Below are positions 13,881 to 24,382 of a DNA stretch of 64,000 bases, piece by piece. The stretch covers positions 3,957,501 to 4,021,500 of the forward strand of contig OX359287.1 of the NCBI GenBank assembly GCA_947179155.2, read 5' to 3'. Position 1 is the first letter of the stretch; the number at the start of each line of letters is the position of its first letter. This DNA is from Hedera helix. Lineage: Eukaryota > Streptophyta > Magnoliopsida > Apiales > Araliaceae. Under the pieces are notes generated by a model, which saw only the letters and a program-made list of their open reading frames with translations, did no database searches and was not told the DNA's origin. A program made the translations under genes and the position numbers.

Positions 13881-15098
13881 ATCTTCAAATAATACCAATA
13901 GTTAACCTTTTAATTGTGTTAACATTAGTCTTTATGTTACATATTTAGCTACCAATTAGTTACTAATAAACTTCATATATTGGTTTAGTATTCAAACCCA
14001 TTCATTTTACACTTATTTCAACTTAAATTTTCATTAAAAACTCGACCCGGGCCGACCCGACCCGACCCGGACCGAACCGACCCAGAAAACTTACACATTC
14101 TGTTTTGAAAGCCGGGGCGCTCAACTGGGCGCCGGGGCGTCCAAAACAGAAGCAAAACCCTAAAAATTGGTTGTTCGACCCTCCGACGTTCCGACAGCCA
14201 TAACTTCTTCATTTTAAAACATTTTGGGATGATTCTTGAGTCCATTCTCATCAGAATTTCCCCCTCTAAAACTTCTCTTTAGATCACAAATCCAAATTCC
14301 AAACGGAAGTGGACTAAAAACTGCTCACAAGGACAAAGTGAAAACTAAAATCACAAATACTTGGTTTTAATGGTTCAACCTTAAATAAAATAAAATCTAC
14401 ACATCCAAATGACACCAAATCAGTGTTGATGTGTTCCTAACCTCTTGTTTTACAATATTCCACGGTTGGATTGTCTTTTTGAAAACGTTTTACACGAAAA
14501 TTACGGATCGAACCATCTAGGGTTTAAAAACGACATCTTTTACGGTAAAAGCTATAACTTCTTCGTTATTCAATATTTTTGAAAGGTTCCAAAAGGGTTT
14601 GTCTTTAAAACTCATAGATCTAGCTTTCTAGACTTTTAGATCACAAAAATAACTTGTACATCTTAAATCATAAATCAACAACCTAGACATTTAACTAGGG
14701 CTTTAAAACCAAACATGTTCATACTACCATTTCTTCCATCATCTTTCATACCAAACATGTTAGAACACCCATCTAGCATATTTAACCATATATCTTAATA
14801 CGTAATCAAGATCTAACATCACATGGGTTTTTTATTTATTTCTTACATAACAAACTAACTAACAAGTTAAGGTTCAAAGAAACTTTTAAACCTTTAATGA
14901 AGATCTTCTTCTTGGAAATGGTTCTAGCTCTTCTTTGATCTTCTTGTATGGACCAAAAATCACCCACACTTGATAACACTCAAGGTGTTTGCTCTCTAGA
15001 ACTCTCACAATTGCTCTAGCTTCTCTCTACAACCTTCTCTCTCTAAACTTTGGTGAATGGAGCAAATGAACCAACATTTGCACAAGTGTTGGTCATTT

Positions 15099-15108
15099 CT
15101 ATTTATAG
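15099..15108 (-). promoter_or_regulatory. TATA box of solo LTR J
   Basis: Minus-strand CTATAAATAG. A leader rich in CT/AG runs lies downstream (14990-15060), as expected for an LTR promoter. Confidence 0.5.
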
Positions 15109-16233
15109 AACTCTAGGATTTTACCATTAGTTCTACTAATCAACTAACATTGGTTGATTAAGGCTCTAATCTTGCTTACTATGCATGGAATGACCACTTG
15201 ATGGACATTTTGATTGACCCATTGATTGACTAGGGTGGTTGGGGCTTACTTGCACCACTTTACACTCCAAAATCAACCAACAAGCTACATTTATATCAAT
15301 GTGGGCCCCAAAATTCGGGATTGACCAAATATTTATCCAATTTGACTTTATTTTTAAGTCCTATATAATTATATAAGTATCCATATATATATACATCAAT
15401 ATATGTATACATATTCACCTATACAAACTTATTGGGCTCCACTTTGGATCTTAGTATTAAATTCTATTGGGCTCATTCAATTAAATTGTTTGGGCTCAAT
15501 TTATATCACACATTGGGCTAGCCTTTACATAACTATGCTATCTTTAATTAAAATAAACATTGGGCTTATTTAATAAATTACATGGACTAGTAATTAAATT
15601 AATTACATGGGCTACTAGGTAAACTTAATTGACCTAGTTTAACAACTCATTTGAATTTAAATTATAATCCAATTAGATTTGCTATTTATAAGTCCATTGG
15701 ACTCCTTAATTAAATAACACTATTAATTGAAAAATCTTGGGTTTGTTTTTCATAAAACCCTAATACATATTAATACAAGTACATTGGACTTTGATTGATT
15801 TAATTCATTCACTAACCCCTATCATCAAATTGGGTTTATAAAATAGTTAACCGTACACAAACAATTATTCCCACATTGGATTATCTCAAATAATTCACTT
15901 GCTTCTTCTTTCGCATTATTCATACAAGTAATTAACTTGCTTAATAAAAATCTTCTTAATTATCATACAAGGCCAACATTCAAGCTTTGTGATTTTATCA
16001 CATAAGCTTCTCTTGCAATCTTTTTCCTTCTTTAGTTAATTAATTTAATTAACTAATTTAATACATCTCATCATACCACTTATCACATATACACATACTT
16101 CATACATCATATTTTCTTATGGATATAATTAAATAAAAAAAAAAAATTGGGTTCGTAATTTTGTCGGTCATTACACGGGGAAAGGGGCCGCGCGCCATGC
16201 GCGACCGCGTTTTGAGCAACGAAATTACTTTTT

Positions 16234-16405
16234 TTCCAGAAATGTCGGGCTTGTCCTAGACGCGCGGTAATTACAGAAATGCCCTCGTTCTTTCTGAAAA
16301 ATACCGAATATGTCCATAGGGGCGCTGAAATGACGGAAATCCCCCTGGACTTTCCGAAAAATTTCGGTTATGTCCCTAAAGCCGCTGAAATTACCAAAAT
16401 GCCCC
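16234..16405 (+). repeat. Three-copy 60-bp tandem repeat in LTR K
   Basis: Three diverged copies of a unit of about 60 bp, each with TTTC(C/T)GAAAAAT-like starts, a TATGTCC-like core and a GAAATGCCC-like end. Because 60 is a multiple of three, an antisense frame through it encodes a 20-residue repeat, which is not taken as a gene. Confidence 0.7.
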
Positions 16406-17718
16406 AAGAAAGCGATTTTTAATTAAATAAATGTTTAAAAATTGTTTAGAAATTATAGAAAATTATAGAAAAAATAGTAAAAATATAGAAATGATGTTTG
16501 AGCATTAAATTTAATATTTTTGTAAAAATATTAAATATTGGGGATTAATAATTAAATGTTTAAATATTAATCTAATAAGGTTATAATTTAGAAAATGGTT
16601 AAATAAAATTTTTGGACAACCAAATGTGTTAAATTTTATCTTATGAGCCGGGTTGTCCGTAGTGAAGGCATTAAATATTAAGTTAAATAAGGAACGAGGT
16701 TAATATAATTAACCATATAAATTAATAATTGGCCTAGAAATGATATTAATTAATCAAATTAATATCATAAGAGGATAAATAATTGTTATTTGATTATTTT
16801 ATGATCATAGGTTGATTGAGTTAAGCATTTGAGCTATCAATTTATTAATTGGACGTTCAGACAAGTTGTTCAGTCCTCTAATGTTAATTGTTGCATGTTA
16901 TGATATGTAAATACTTGTTTAAATGCATATAAATTATGTGTTATGTAATCTGTGGTTAACATGACAACTATGTGTACTTTGTGCAATGATGTGGGATATA
17001 CTGCTATAATAGAAGCACAAGCACATGAAGTATGACACACACTAAGTATGTTAAGGTATGTGCTATGTGAAATATAAACTGTTGAACTTGCTGAACCGTT
17101 GTGCTCATTACTTGCTTAAAATAAACTTTTGTAGGTTAAGAAATGAATTTCAGAAATATCGGATTATATTAGAGATGGATCAATCTAGAATGTTGTAAAT
17201 GAAATGGTTATATTCAATATGGTAAATTGCAAAGTTTATTTAGACGTTTTTGTATATTCATATATGTTGGATCCGAATTGTACGAGTAGTGTTAAATTGT
17301 GAACCGTGAATGTTCAAATTAATTGTTACGTTAGAAATTATTATACGTTTGATTATGAACGAATGCAACAAGGAATAATTGTATGAAAATAAATAACTTT
17401 AGAATGTGAATATGAGCATTATGTTATGGGTAGCAGAAAGAAAAATTAAAGGTTGCGATCCAGGGACTAGGATCCAGATGTAAAGATTTTAAATATCCAA
17501 ATGTTGTAATAGAATGATTGGATTGAGAAAAGAAAAAGAAAAAAAATTTATATCGAAAAATTTGGTAATTGATGATTTTAAAATCAGTTAATAGATTAAA
17601 AAAAAAAAAGGGTGAGCAAAGATTTATTAACGAACCGAAATTTGGACGAAAGGAAGATAATGCATATTAAATACAAAATTTAAGGTAAGAATAAGGTTCG
17701 AATTTCGGGGTCGTTACA

Positions 17719-18638
17719 TCCCCCTCCTTTTAACTAATGAATTAACGAATGCCAGCTTGAGAATAAAAATAGTCCTAAACCTCTTCTGATAGTTATATGA
17801 CTCGCACCAAACTAACTAGAACACTATATTCCTATGTGAAACTAGTTAAGCAAGATGGCAAACCCAGATTCTTAACAAGGCTATACAAGGTATAAATATA
17901 TATGTTTATCCTTTATACAAGTTAGGCAACCGATCCTAAGATTGATGATCCTACAAATATTATCAAGTCTAGGTCAAGCTCTTTACTTCATTTTTCAATT
18001 TTATAAAAAAACACCATAATGTTTACAAAGTAAGCAATCAAAACAATAAGCATACAACATGATAACCATTCATTTACATCCATAAACATTAAAAGGAGGG
18101 AGAATCAATTAAAACTAAGTATTAAGATCCATTATGATCTTAGAATGGAAGTTAGTTCATAGCTTTTGAAATAACTTTCATTAACACAAGATTAAGCATG
18201 TTTGGATTACAAAAGCTAAGAAAATATTAAGATAAAGACTCATAAATGAAGTGAGTTCAATCTATAATAACTCCCTTCACTTTGTTGGTATCCAAGAAAG
18301 ATAAAATCCTTCTTCTTAAGCTCCTCGTTGTCTCCAGCTGCTTGATCTGTCTTTGTTCTTATATAAAAAAAATGAACGATTCTTAGGTTTCCCTCCTTTT
18401 TCGGTTATAACAACAAAGCAGGAATTTTTCCACCTCTTGGGAGCGTAAGCGCCCAATTCTTGTACTAAATAGGTGCCTAGGCACTTCATTGGGACACCAT
18501 ATTTACAACAATGTCATAAAGACTCTAAATGTCCTTTTTTACTCTTCTTTGCATCTTCTGAGATATTTAAACATAAAAATCAATAAAATATCCTAAAAAC
18601 TTATAAAGATAGCAATAAATTAATTCCGAGAGTATTAA
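17719..18638 (-). mobile_element. Remainder of the 5' LTR of element G
   Basis: Continues G after the TCCCC duplication. It contains GTAAGCGCCC and GTGCCTAGGCAC near 18447-18484, matching the palindromic zone of the other G LTR (7361-7430). No coding sequence seen. Confidence 0.55.
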
Positions 18639-18686
18639 AGATTGTAATAACCTTATTATTTTCTTCTAATAAAGTTATTACAATCT
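18639..18686. repeat. 48-bp hairpin at the G/A boundary
   Basis: AGATTGTAATAAC (18639-18651) and GTTATTACAATCT (18674-18686) are perfect inverted copies, with TTATTA and TAATAA extending the stem inward and a small loop. It sits where the chromovirus LTR loses its 5' part. Confidence 0.85.
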
Positions 18687-19020
18687 ATAATAACTAGAAA
18701 TAGAGTCTAGTATTAAAAATACATTAGCAACACATGGGAAGTTGTTAGTTAGAGTGTAGGATAAAAGAAGGGTGTAAGATAACAGTAGGAGTACTTTTAG
18801 CATTTCAGGAGATTACCATATAAATATATGTAATAGTCAAGTGATGCATGTATATGAATGAAATGAAAAGTGATTTATCTTTCTCTCTCTATCTTTTTCA
18901 TCTCTATTTCTTATTCCTCACGAATTTTTCTTCCTTCTTCTCTATCTACTTCTTCTTTTAATTCTGTTATTTTGTTTCTACTTCTTCTGAATTTCTAGAC
19001 AGTTCCTATAATTCCTGACA
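18687..19020 (+). mobile_element. 5' LTR of element A (5' truncated)
   Basis: Matches the 3' LTR 37475-37785 closely, including ATGGGAAGTTGTTAGTTAGA, a TATA region (CATATAAATATATG near 18819) and a CT-rich tail ending TTCCTGACA. The first roughly 30 bp present in the 3' LTR are absent. Confidence 0.8.
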
Positions 19021-19022
19021 AT

Positions 19023-19034
19023 TTGGTATAAGAG
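19023..19034 (+). other. Primer binding site of element A
   Basis: TGGTATAAGAGC differs by one base from the initiator-Met type site TGGTATCAGAGC and lies 2 bases after the LTR end. Confidence 0.7.
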
Positions 19035-19550
19035 CAAATTGAGTACTGAACCATCATATTCTTCTTTCTCTCTACTCTATTTCTCTAGAATTCTTCAATC
19101 TCTGAAACTCTACTCCAATCTGAATTATGTCACCTCTATCTACTTGATCCCTCTAATAACCACTGGAAACAACCCTTACACACTGGTAACATCTACATAA
19201 TCCAACCACAACAGCAGCAGAAATGGAACATTAGAGACTCTATTTCGGTACAAACCTGCAACTCCATCATTTCATATGTTAGCTTCAACAAATTAGGTAA
19301 TAAACACATCCAACCCACTCGTTTCTAATATACACAGATAACCCAAACCATAAAACTCATTTACTACAACACCTAAACCTTTTTCAGCCAAAAATTTGCA
19401 AGTTGTTCTCGATTGGGAAATTTTTCTAGATTCTAGAAATTAAATCTATTGGATTTGTTTTGTTCAAGTTTAGTAGTTGCAATTAGTTTGTTTAACACAT
19501 ATAGAAGCAATTTAGATACTCAAAAAATCAAAAATAACATAGAATCACTT

Positions 19551-19565
19551 CCGCCAATGGCACCA
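19551..19565 (-). other. Primer binding site next to the LTR of element B
   Basis: Minus-strand TGGTGCCATTGGCGG resembles the Athila-type site TGGCGCCGTTGCCGG, after LTR sequence ending near 19576. Confidence 0.5.
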
Positions 19566-19575
19566 AAATTTGGCG

Positions 19576-21075
19576 TGTTATCACAAACAACCAAAAATAA
19601 ATTCTTACTTTGGTAAATAAATATGTAGTAATGCAAGTAAGAGTCGATCCCACGGAGAATGATCAATTTAATTTTATGTTTTTGTAAACCAAAATTGGAG
19701 GATTTTTAATTTAAAAAATAATTTAAATAAAAGTACTAAAATAAATAAATATATAAGTAATTTAATAAAATAAATGAGAAGAACTAGCCTTTGTTTAAGT
19801 TAACATCCACCATTAAAAATTTACAACTGATCATTGATGCAAAAATAACTCAATTCATATTTTGAATATTCACCGTAGAAATAATTAACCGCAAGTGGAA
19901 TAATTTTCGTCATCTCTCCTTAATTTTAGTTAAGTAGAACCATTTGGTCTAACTACCCATACTACTAAACAACCTCCAGCACTTGCTAAAGATTTAATTT
20001 CATTTCAGCTTTAAGAATTAAAAAGATTATTAAACTAAACAACACAAGTCACTCGTTTGCATTTAATTTAGATGAACATTCTTCCAAAGATATAATAATA
20101 TTTTGATCTACAAAATAATTATTAAACTTAGTTGCTTCACAAATAGCAGTAGATTAATGCAAATAATAAACTAGTAGGCCTCCTAGCAACTCAACGAATC
20201 AATCATAACAATTAAGGACAGAAGAATATTCAATACTTAAAATATAAATTGAATAATTAAAATAAATTAGATCTTACAATATATTAATCTTGATGGCTTC
20301 AGTTACTTAAATCAAGAAAAATAATTTAGTTATACATAACCATAAAAAACACTAAAGAATAATAAAGAGAATTTTTCTAGTAAAATGTGCTCTCAATTGT
20401 ATCTCAAGCCCTCTATTTATAGGCTACATAATTTTCATAACCCTAATAGGAACTATTATTTCCAAACCTTAATATGATTTAAAATATAAAATAATAAATA
20501 TAAAATTAGTATTTAATTCATTTTCTAATTTACTATTGGAACAAATAATATTCTTTCTAATCTCAATTTGGAACCCACATGATATAATGTTGAAAACAAT
20601 CTACCAGGTTACCATTAAAGAGGGACCCACACGAAAACCAAAAAAAAATCTGTTGAAAATAATCAAAATCGCCAGACTTTGTATTGCAGTGGGACCCAGT
20701 GTTAAAGTAAAAAGAAATAAGCAAGTTGCAACCGCCCCACGTCCACTCCACGCGCCTTGATACTTTAGTAATACCCCGCACATTGCGCGAACAAACCTGA
20801 CCTACTCCCTTACCAACTAAACGACATCGTATCTAAAGCTACTGACCATTATTCCTCATGCGCGCATTCTGCGGACAGTCTTTCTCCTGTTATTTTACCA
20901 AAATGTCATCAGCTTCATTTTTTTTCCTATAAACAAGATAAAATAAATAAAAATAATATAAGAATAACAAAAAATTATAAAATTAAATAAATTACCTAAA
21001 ACACTAAAAATACTTAAAAATTCACAAATAATTAAGCATAAAATGCCAAATAAATAGACATAAAATCTACTTATC
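19576..21075 (-). mobile_element. LTR of element B
   Basis: About 1.5 kb, starting TGATAAGTAGATTTTATG at 21075 after the purine tract and ending near TGATAACA at 19576. A minus-strand TATA box CTATAAATAG lies at 20422-20413. Confidence 0.65.
20413..20422 (-). promoter_or_regulatory. TATA box of the element B LTR
   Basis: Minus-strand CTATAAATAGAGG context, about 650 bp from the LTR start. Confidence 0.45.
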
Positions 21076-22419
21076 AAATACCCCAACACTTAAATCTTTG
21101 TTTGTCCTCAAGCAAAACAAAAATAAAAACTATAAAAATAAGACTCCATTAAATAAACTAACTAACCCGGTGAACGAATCAATATGAATTTCAACATTAG
21201 CCTCAAAGATTTTTTAAAATAAAAACTCAAAGAAAATTTTAAAATTACGCTAAACCCAAATTTTAATATATTTATCAATCTTACTTTACTCAAGACCTTT
21301 TGTGCTTGTGTGAATCTAAATACATCAAACTAATCAGAACTCAAATAATTTTATATAATCAAATTTCAAATAATAGATAATCAACACTCTTTACACTCAA
21401 TTTTAACATATCTCAAAGTTAATATAGACAAAACGAAAATTAAATAATCAAAAGTTTCACCCTCTTTTTTCTTCTCAGTGAGTGCTTTTTATGCTCCATC
21501 TTACTTTTCTTTTACATATTTGACTGTGCATTATTTAATTTTCTTAGGCTTTTCAGAGTTATCCATGTAGCAAGCTTTTGACAGTAACTGTAGAGACACC
21601 CTTAAGAATCTATTAACTCGAGTACCCAAGGTCACAAAATGAAACTAGTCAAATTAATGTTTTTTTTACTTACTATTTTTTTTTCTTAATCCCCCAACCA
21701 TATATTTTCCCATATCAGACTTTAAAACATGATCAAAATAAGGTATAAAGAAAATTCACATCTTTCACAAGCAATTAATCACATAAACTTTCTCCAAGTT
21801 AAAACCAGTTCAACATATATGGATATGTGCATAAAAAAAAATTAAAAATCTCAAATACAGTAAATACTAATAATATGTCAAAAATTCAGACTAAGAAAAA
21901 TTTATCATTTTCTAAGAGTTATTAAATAAAAATAAATTTTTTATCATTGGCCATAAATTAAAAATTCAATTAACTCGTTACTCAAGTGACTCATCCTAAA
22001 AATAAAAATATCATCCAATTTTCGTAGGAAACACAGTTATACTTAGGATGTGCAATAAGTCTTTAAACCCCAAGTGGATGAGTTGTGTCTTGTGAGGGTT
22101 TGTAGTGAATATACCTACAAAATTCAAAATTTTAAAAAAATTTAAAAATTCTCTAAAAATAACAAATATCCTAAATCCCTTCCCCCATACTTAAATTTTA
22201 CATTGTCCCCAATGTAAAGTAAAAAGTCAAAGAAAAAGGCACAAATAACTAAAATATAAACACAACAATAAAAAGAAAAGAAAAGAAAATTATACTCCAT
22301 TTGAGTTGTCTCTCAAACAACGCCTTTGTTTATTGTCATTGGCTTGACAACATGCTCAAATACTACATCACTCCAACTTCATAAATTTTGAAAATCTCAT
22401 CCATCTTTACTTCATTTAT

Positions 22420-24360
22420 CATAGACATGTTCAATCTCCATTGCAGTTAATATAAAGGGTTTACTCCATCCGCCTTCGGAGAATCATTTAGTGTTGCAAC
22501 AGCATCCTTCAATTCGGTAGTTGAGGCTAAATCTTTTTCCTCCTCAAGATTCTTACTGATTGTCGTTTCTAACTCATCATTTCCATCAAGTTCAAAAACT
22601 TCCTATGCTAATGAGTCAATCACATCAATAGAATAAACAGGGTTAGCATTATTAGGATATTGCATGGCATCATAGATATTAAACTTAACAATTTCGCCAT
22701 CAAATTTTATTGAAGTGTACCACTATGAATATCTATCTTAGTCTTGGATGTATTTAAGAATGGTCTTCCTAACAAAATAAGAGCATTTTGATCACCATTC
22801 ACCCTCATCAAACACATAAAAATTAGTAGAACAAATTAAATTATATACTTGCACAGGAATATCCTCTACTATACCCTTTGGATAAGCATTAAATCCGTCA
22901 GCTAACTGAATGACAGTACTAATTTTATACAAAGATTCAAGTTCTAAAGAAGCATATATAGAATATGACATGACATTAATAGATGTTTCTGAGTCTAACA
23001 TGGCCTTTTCAAATCTCGTGTCGCCTATCTTATAAGGGATAGAAAGCATTCCTGGATCTTGGCACTTAGTATGGAGTTTTCTTTAAATTACTGCAGATAC
23101 ATTTTTTTCCTACTTTTACCTTTTCATATCTTTTAAGTGCTTATTTCCTCTTATGTGTACATAATTCTTTTAAAAATTTAGCAAAACGAGGTACTTGTTT
23201 AATAGCATCTAATAATGGAATATTTACCTCGCATTTATAAAAAGTTTCATATAAGTCCAAAATTTTCTGATATTTATTTTTTCTGTTAAAGCAAGAGGAA
23301 AAGAGGGCACTGTTTATAATCAGAAAGAGGTGAAAATTTACGCGTAAGGGTACCATTGTCACCTAGAACACTATTATCCTCTTTACTGTCATCTGCTTCC
23401 GTATTGTTCACTTCTGCTTTACTTTGCTCTTGTGGTGCAGACTCTGTCTTTTTCGGAGTTTCTATCTCTTTACCGCTTCTTAAAGTGATTGCACTTGCGT
23501 TCTTTTTTGAATTCACCACTGTTTGAGAGGGTAATTTTCCAGAACCTTACGCCTCTAATCGACTAATTGTAATTGTCATTTGCCTATCCGCGTTTCCAAA
23601 TTATGTATATTTGCCTTCGTGTCTTGTTGAAATTGCAAAGTGTTATGTTGAATTTGCACAGTGTTAATGGTAAGTTGTTGAAACATATCCTCTAAAGACA
23701 TATTAGAATTAGATGAATGACCTTGTTGTTATTTGTTAGAATACGGTTACTTGTACTATTAGTAGCTTGGGAAATTTTTAGTTATAGACTGATTCATTTG
23801 TGGATTTTCATAGCTGAAATTAGGATAATCCCTCCATCTTGAGTTATATCTATTTGAATAGGGATCATATCTCCTTTGTGGTTGAAGAGGAAAATCACCT
23901 GCTGTATTCACTTGTTCATAGGACTCCTCTTGAAAAATGGGGCATATATCAGTTGAATGTCCTACTGTTGCACAAATCCCATAATTTTTCACTTGTTGTG
24001 GATTACCTACATCCATTTGACGAACAAGAGAAGTTAAATTACCCATTTGTTGTTTAAGTGAAGAAATTTCTATCTCATTGACATTCTTGGATGAAAAATC
24101 AAGCTTAGTGCTAAATTGTTGGGAATTAGCTTCCATGTTTACAATCAAGTTCCTTGCAGCTTCGAGAGTTTTGTCCACCAAAGTTCCTCCATTAGCAGCA
24201 TCAATCATGCTTCTATTAGTAAACATAAGTCCTTAATAGAAATATTGGATAAAAAGTTACTTACTTATTTAATGGTGGGGATAGCTTGCACATAATTTCT
24301 TGAAACGTTCCCAATATTTCTTGTGGGTTTTGCATAATTCAACTAAGCTTAGTCTAATTG
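22420..24360 (-). pseudogene. Athila-like gag-protease pseudogene
   Basis: Broken frames in minus-strand order. First is a gag segment with KTHKKYWERFKKLCASYPHH, then DAANGGTLVDKTLEAARNLI (24226-23759) and a tyrosine/asparagine-rich region. Next comes NASAITLRSGKEIETP (23519-23286), the ITLRSGK hallmark of Athila/Tat gag, and a segment PLLDAIKQVPRFAKFLKELC. Last is a protease region (23049-22792), IGDTRFEKAMLDSETSINVM, where the usual DLGASINVM active-site segment has become DSETSINVM, followed by FDGEIVKFNIYDAM and YSIDVIDSLA. Several stops interrupt it. The retroviral CCHC knuckle is weak or lost. Confidence 0.75.
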
Positions 24361-24382
24361 AGTTTAAAACTTACTTGAATTA

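Larger units (their letters stand above)
11672..16175 (-). mobile_element. Solo LTR J nested inside solo LTR K
   Basis: 4504 bp, plus-strand ends TGTGACGCCCCCAAATCC and GTCGGTCATTACA, with an exact 5-bp TSD CGGGG at 11667-11671 and 16176-16180. A strong minus-strand TATA box (CTATAAATAG, 15108-15099) and downstream leader show it reads on the minus strand, so it starts TGTAATGACC and ends GGGGGCGTCACA. No protein is encoded. It contains a 1-kb array of AT hairpin units and a GACCC-rich stretch near 14042-14082. It could also be a full short element, but no internal LTR pair was seen. Confidence 0.8.
10022..17718 (+). mobile_element. Solo LTR K in the 5' LTR of element G, itself interrupted by J
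   Basis: Starts TGTGAGGACCCGAAATTTC and ends TTTCGGGGTCGTTACA, flanked by an exact 5-bp TSD TCCCC at 10017-10021 and 17719-17723. Without J the unit is about 3.19 kb with no coding region. A TATA box (CTTATAAAAGG near 11285) followed by a CACC-rich leader puts the LTR on the plus strand. It also has a 60-bp tandem repeat (16234-16405) and AT-rich foldback motifs (10547-10770). Long LTRs of this kind suggest a Tekay/Del-like chromovirus, but that is inference. Confidence 0.8.
6396..18638 (-). mobile_element. Non-coding Athila/Tat-like Ty3 retrotransposon (element G), split by nested insertions
   Basis: On the minus strand the order is 5' LTR (17719-18638 plus 9745-10021), primer site 9729-9744, internal region 9728-7845, polypurine tract 7859-7845, and 3' LTR 7844 to about 6396. 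The internal region is only about 1.9 kb and shows no gag or pol, so this is a LARD-like non-autonomous element. The purine tract AAGTTTGGGGGTATT and the LTR start TGATCATTGG follow the Athila/Tat pattern. The 5' LTR is interrupted by solo LTR K (10022-17718). Outer ends abut the copia LTR on the left and the chromovirus LTR on the right; no TSD was identified. Confidence 0.6.
19380..24382 (-). mobile_element. Pol-less Athila-like gag-protease element (element B)
   Basis: On the minus strand the order is gag-protease pseudogene (24360-22420), non-coding 3' region, purine tract (21093-21076), LTR (21075-19576), primer site (19565-19551) and about 170 bp of leader. The LTR therefore has internal sequence on both sides, as in the remains of a tandem or recombined element. 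The protease frame passes directly into the post-pol phrase around 22300-22330 with no reverse transcriptase or integrase, which matches gag-only non-autonomous (TR-GAG type) elements. Boundaries with element A are approximate. Confidence 0.65.

Noticed and set aside
14042..14082. GACCC-rich run considered as a gene 5' end or CpG island
   Set aside because: Short tandem repeat within LTR J with no coding frame or promoter context.
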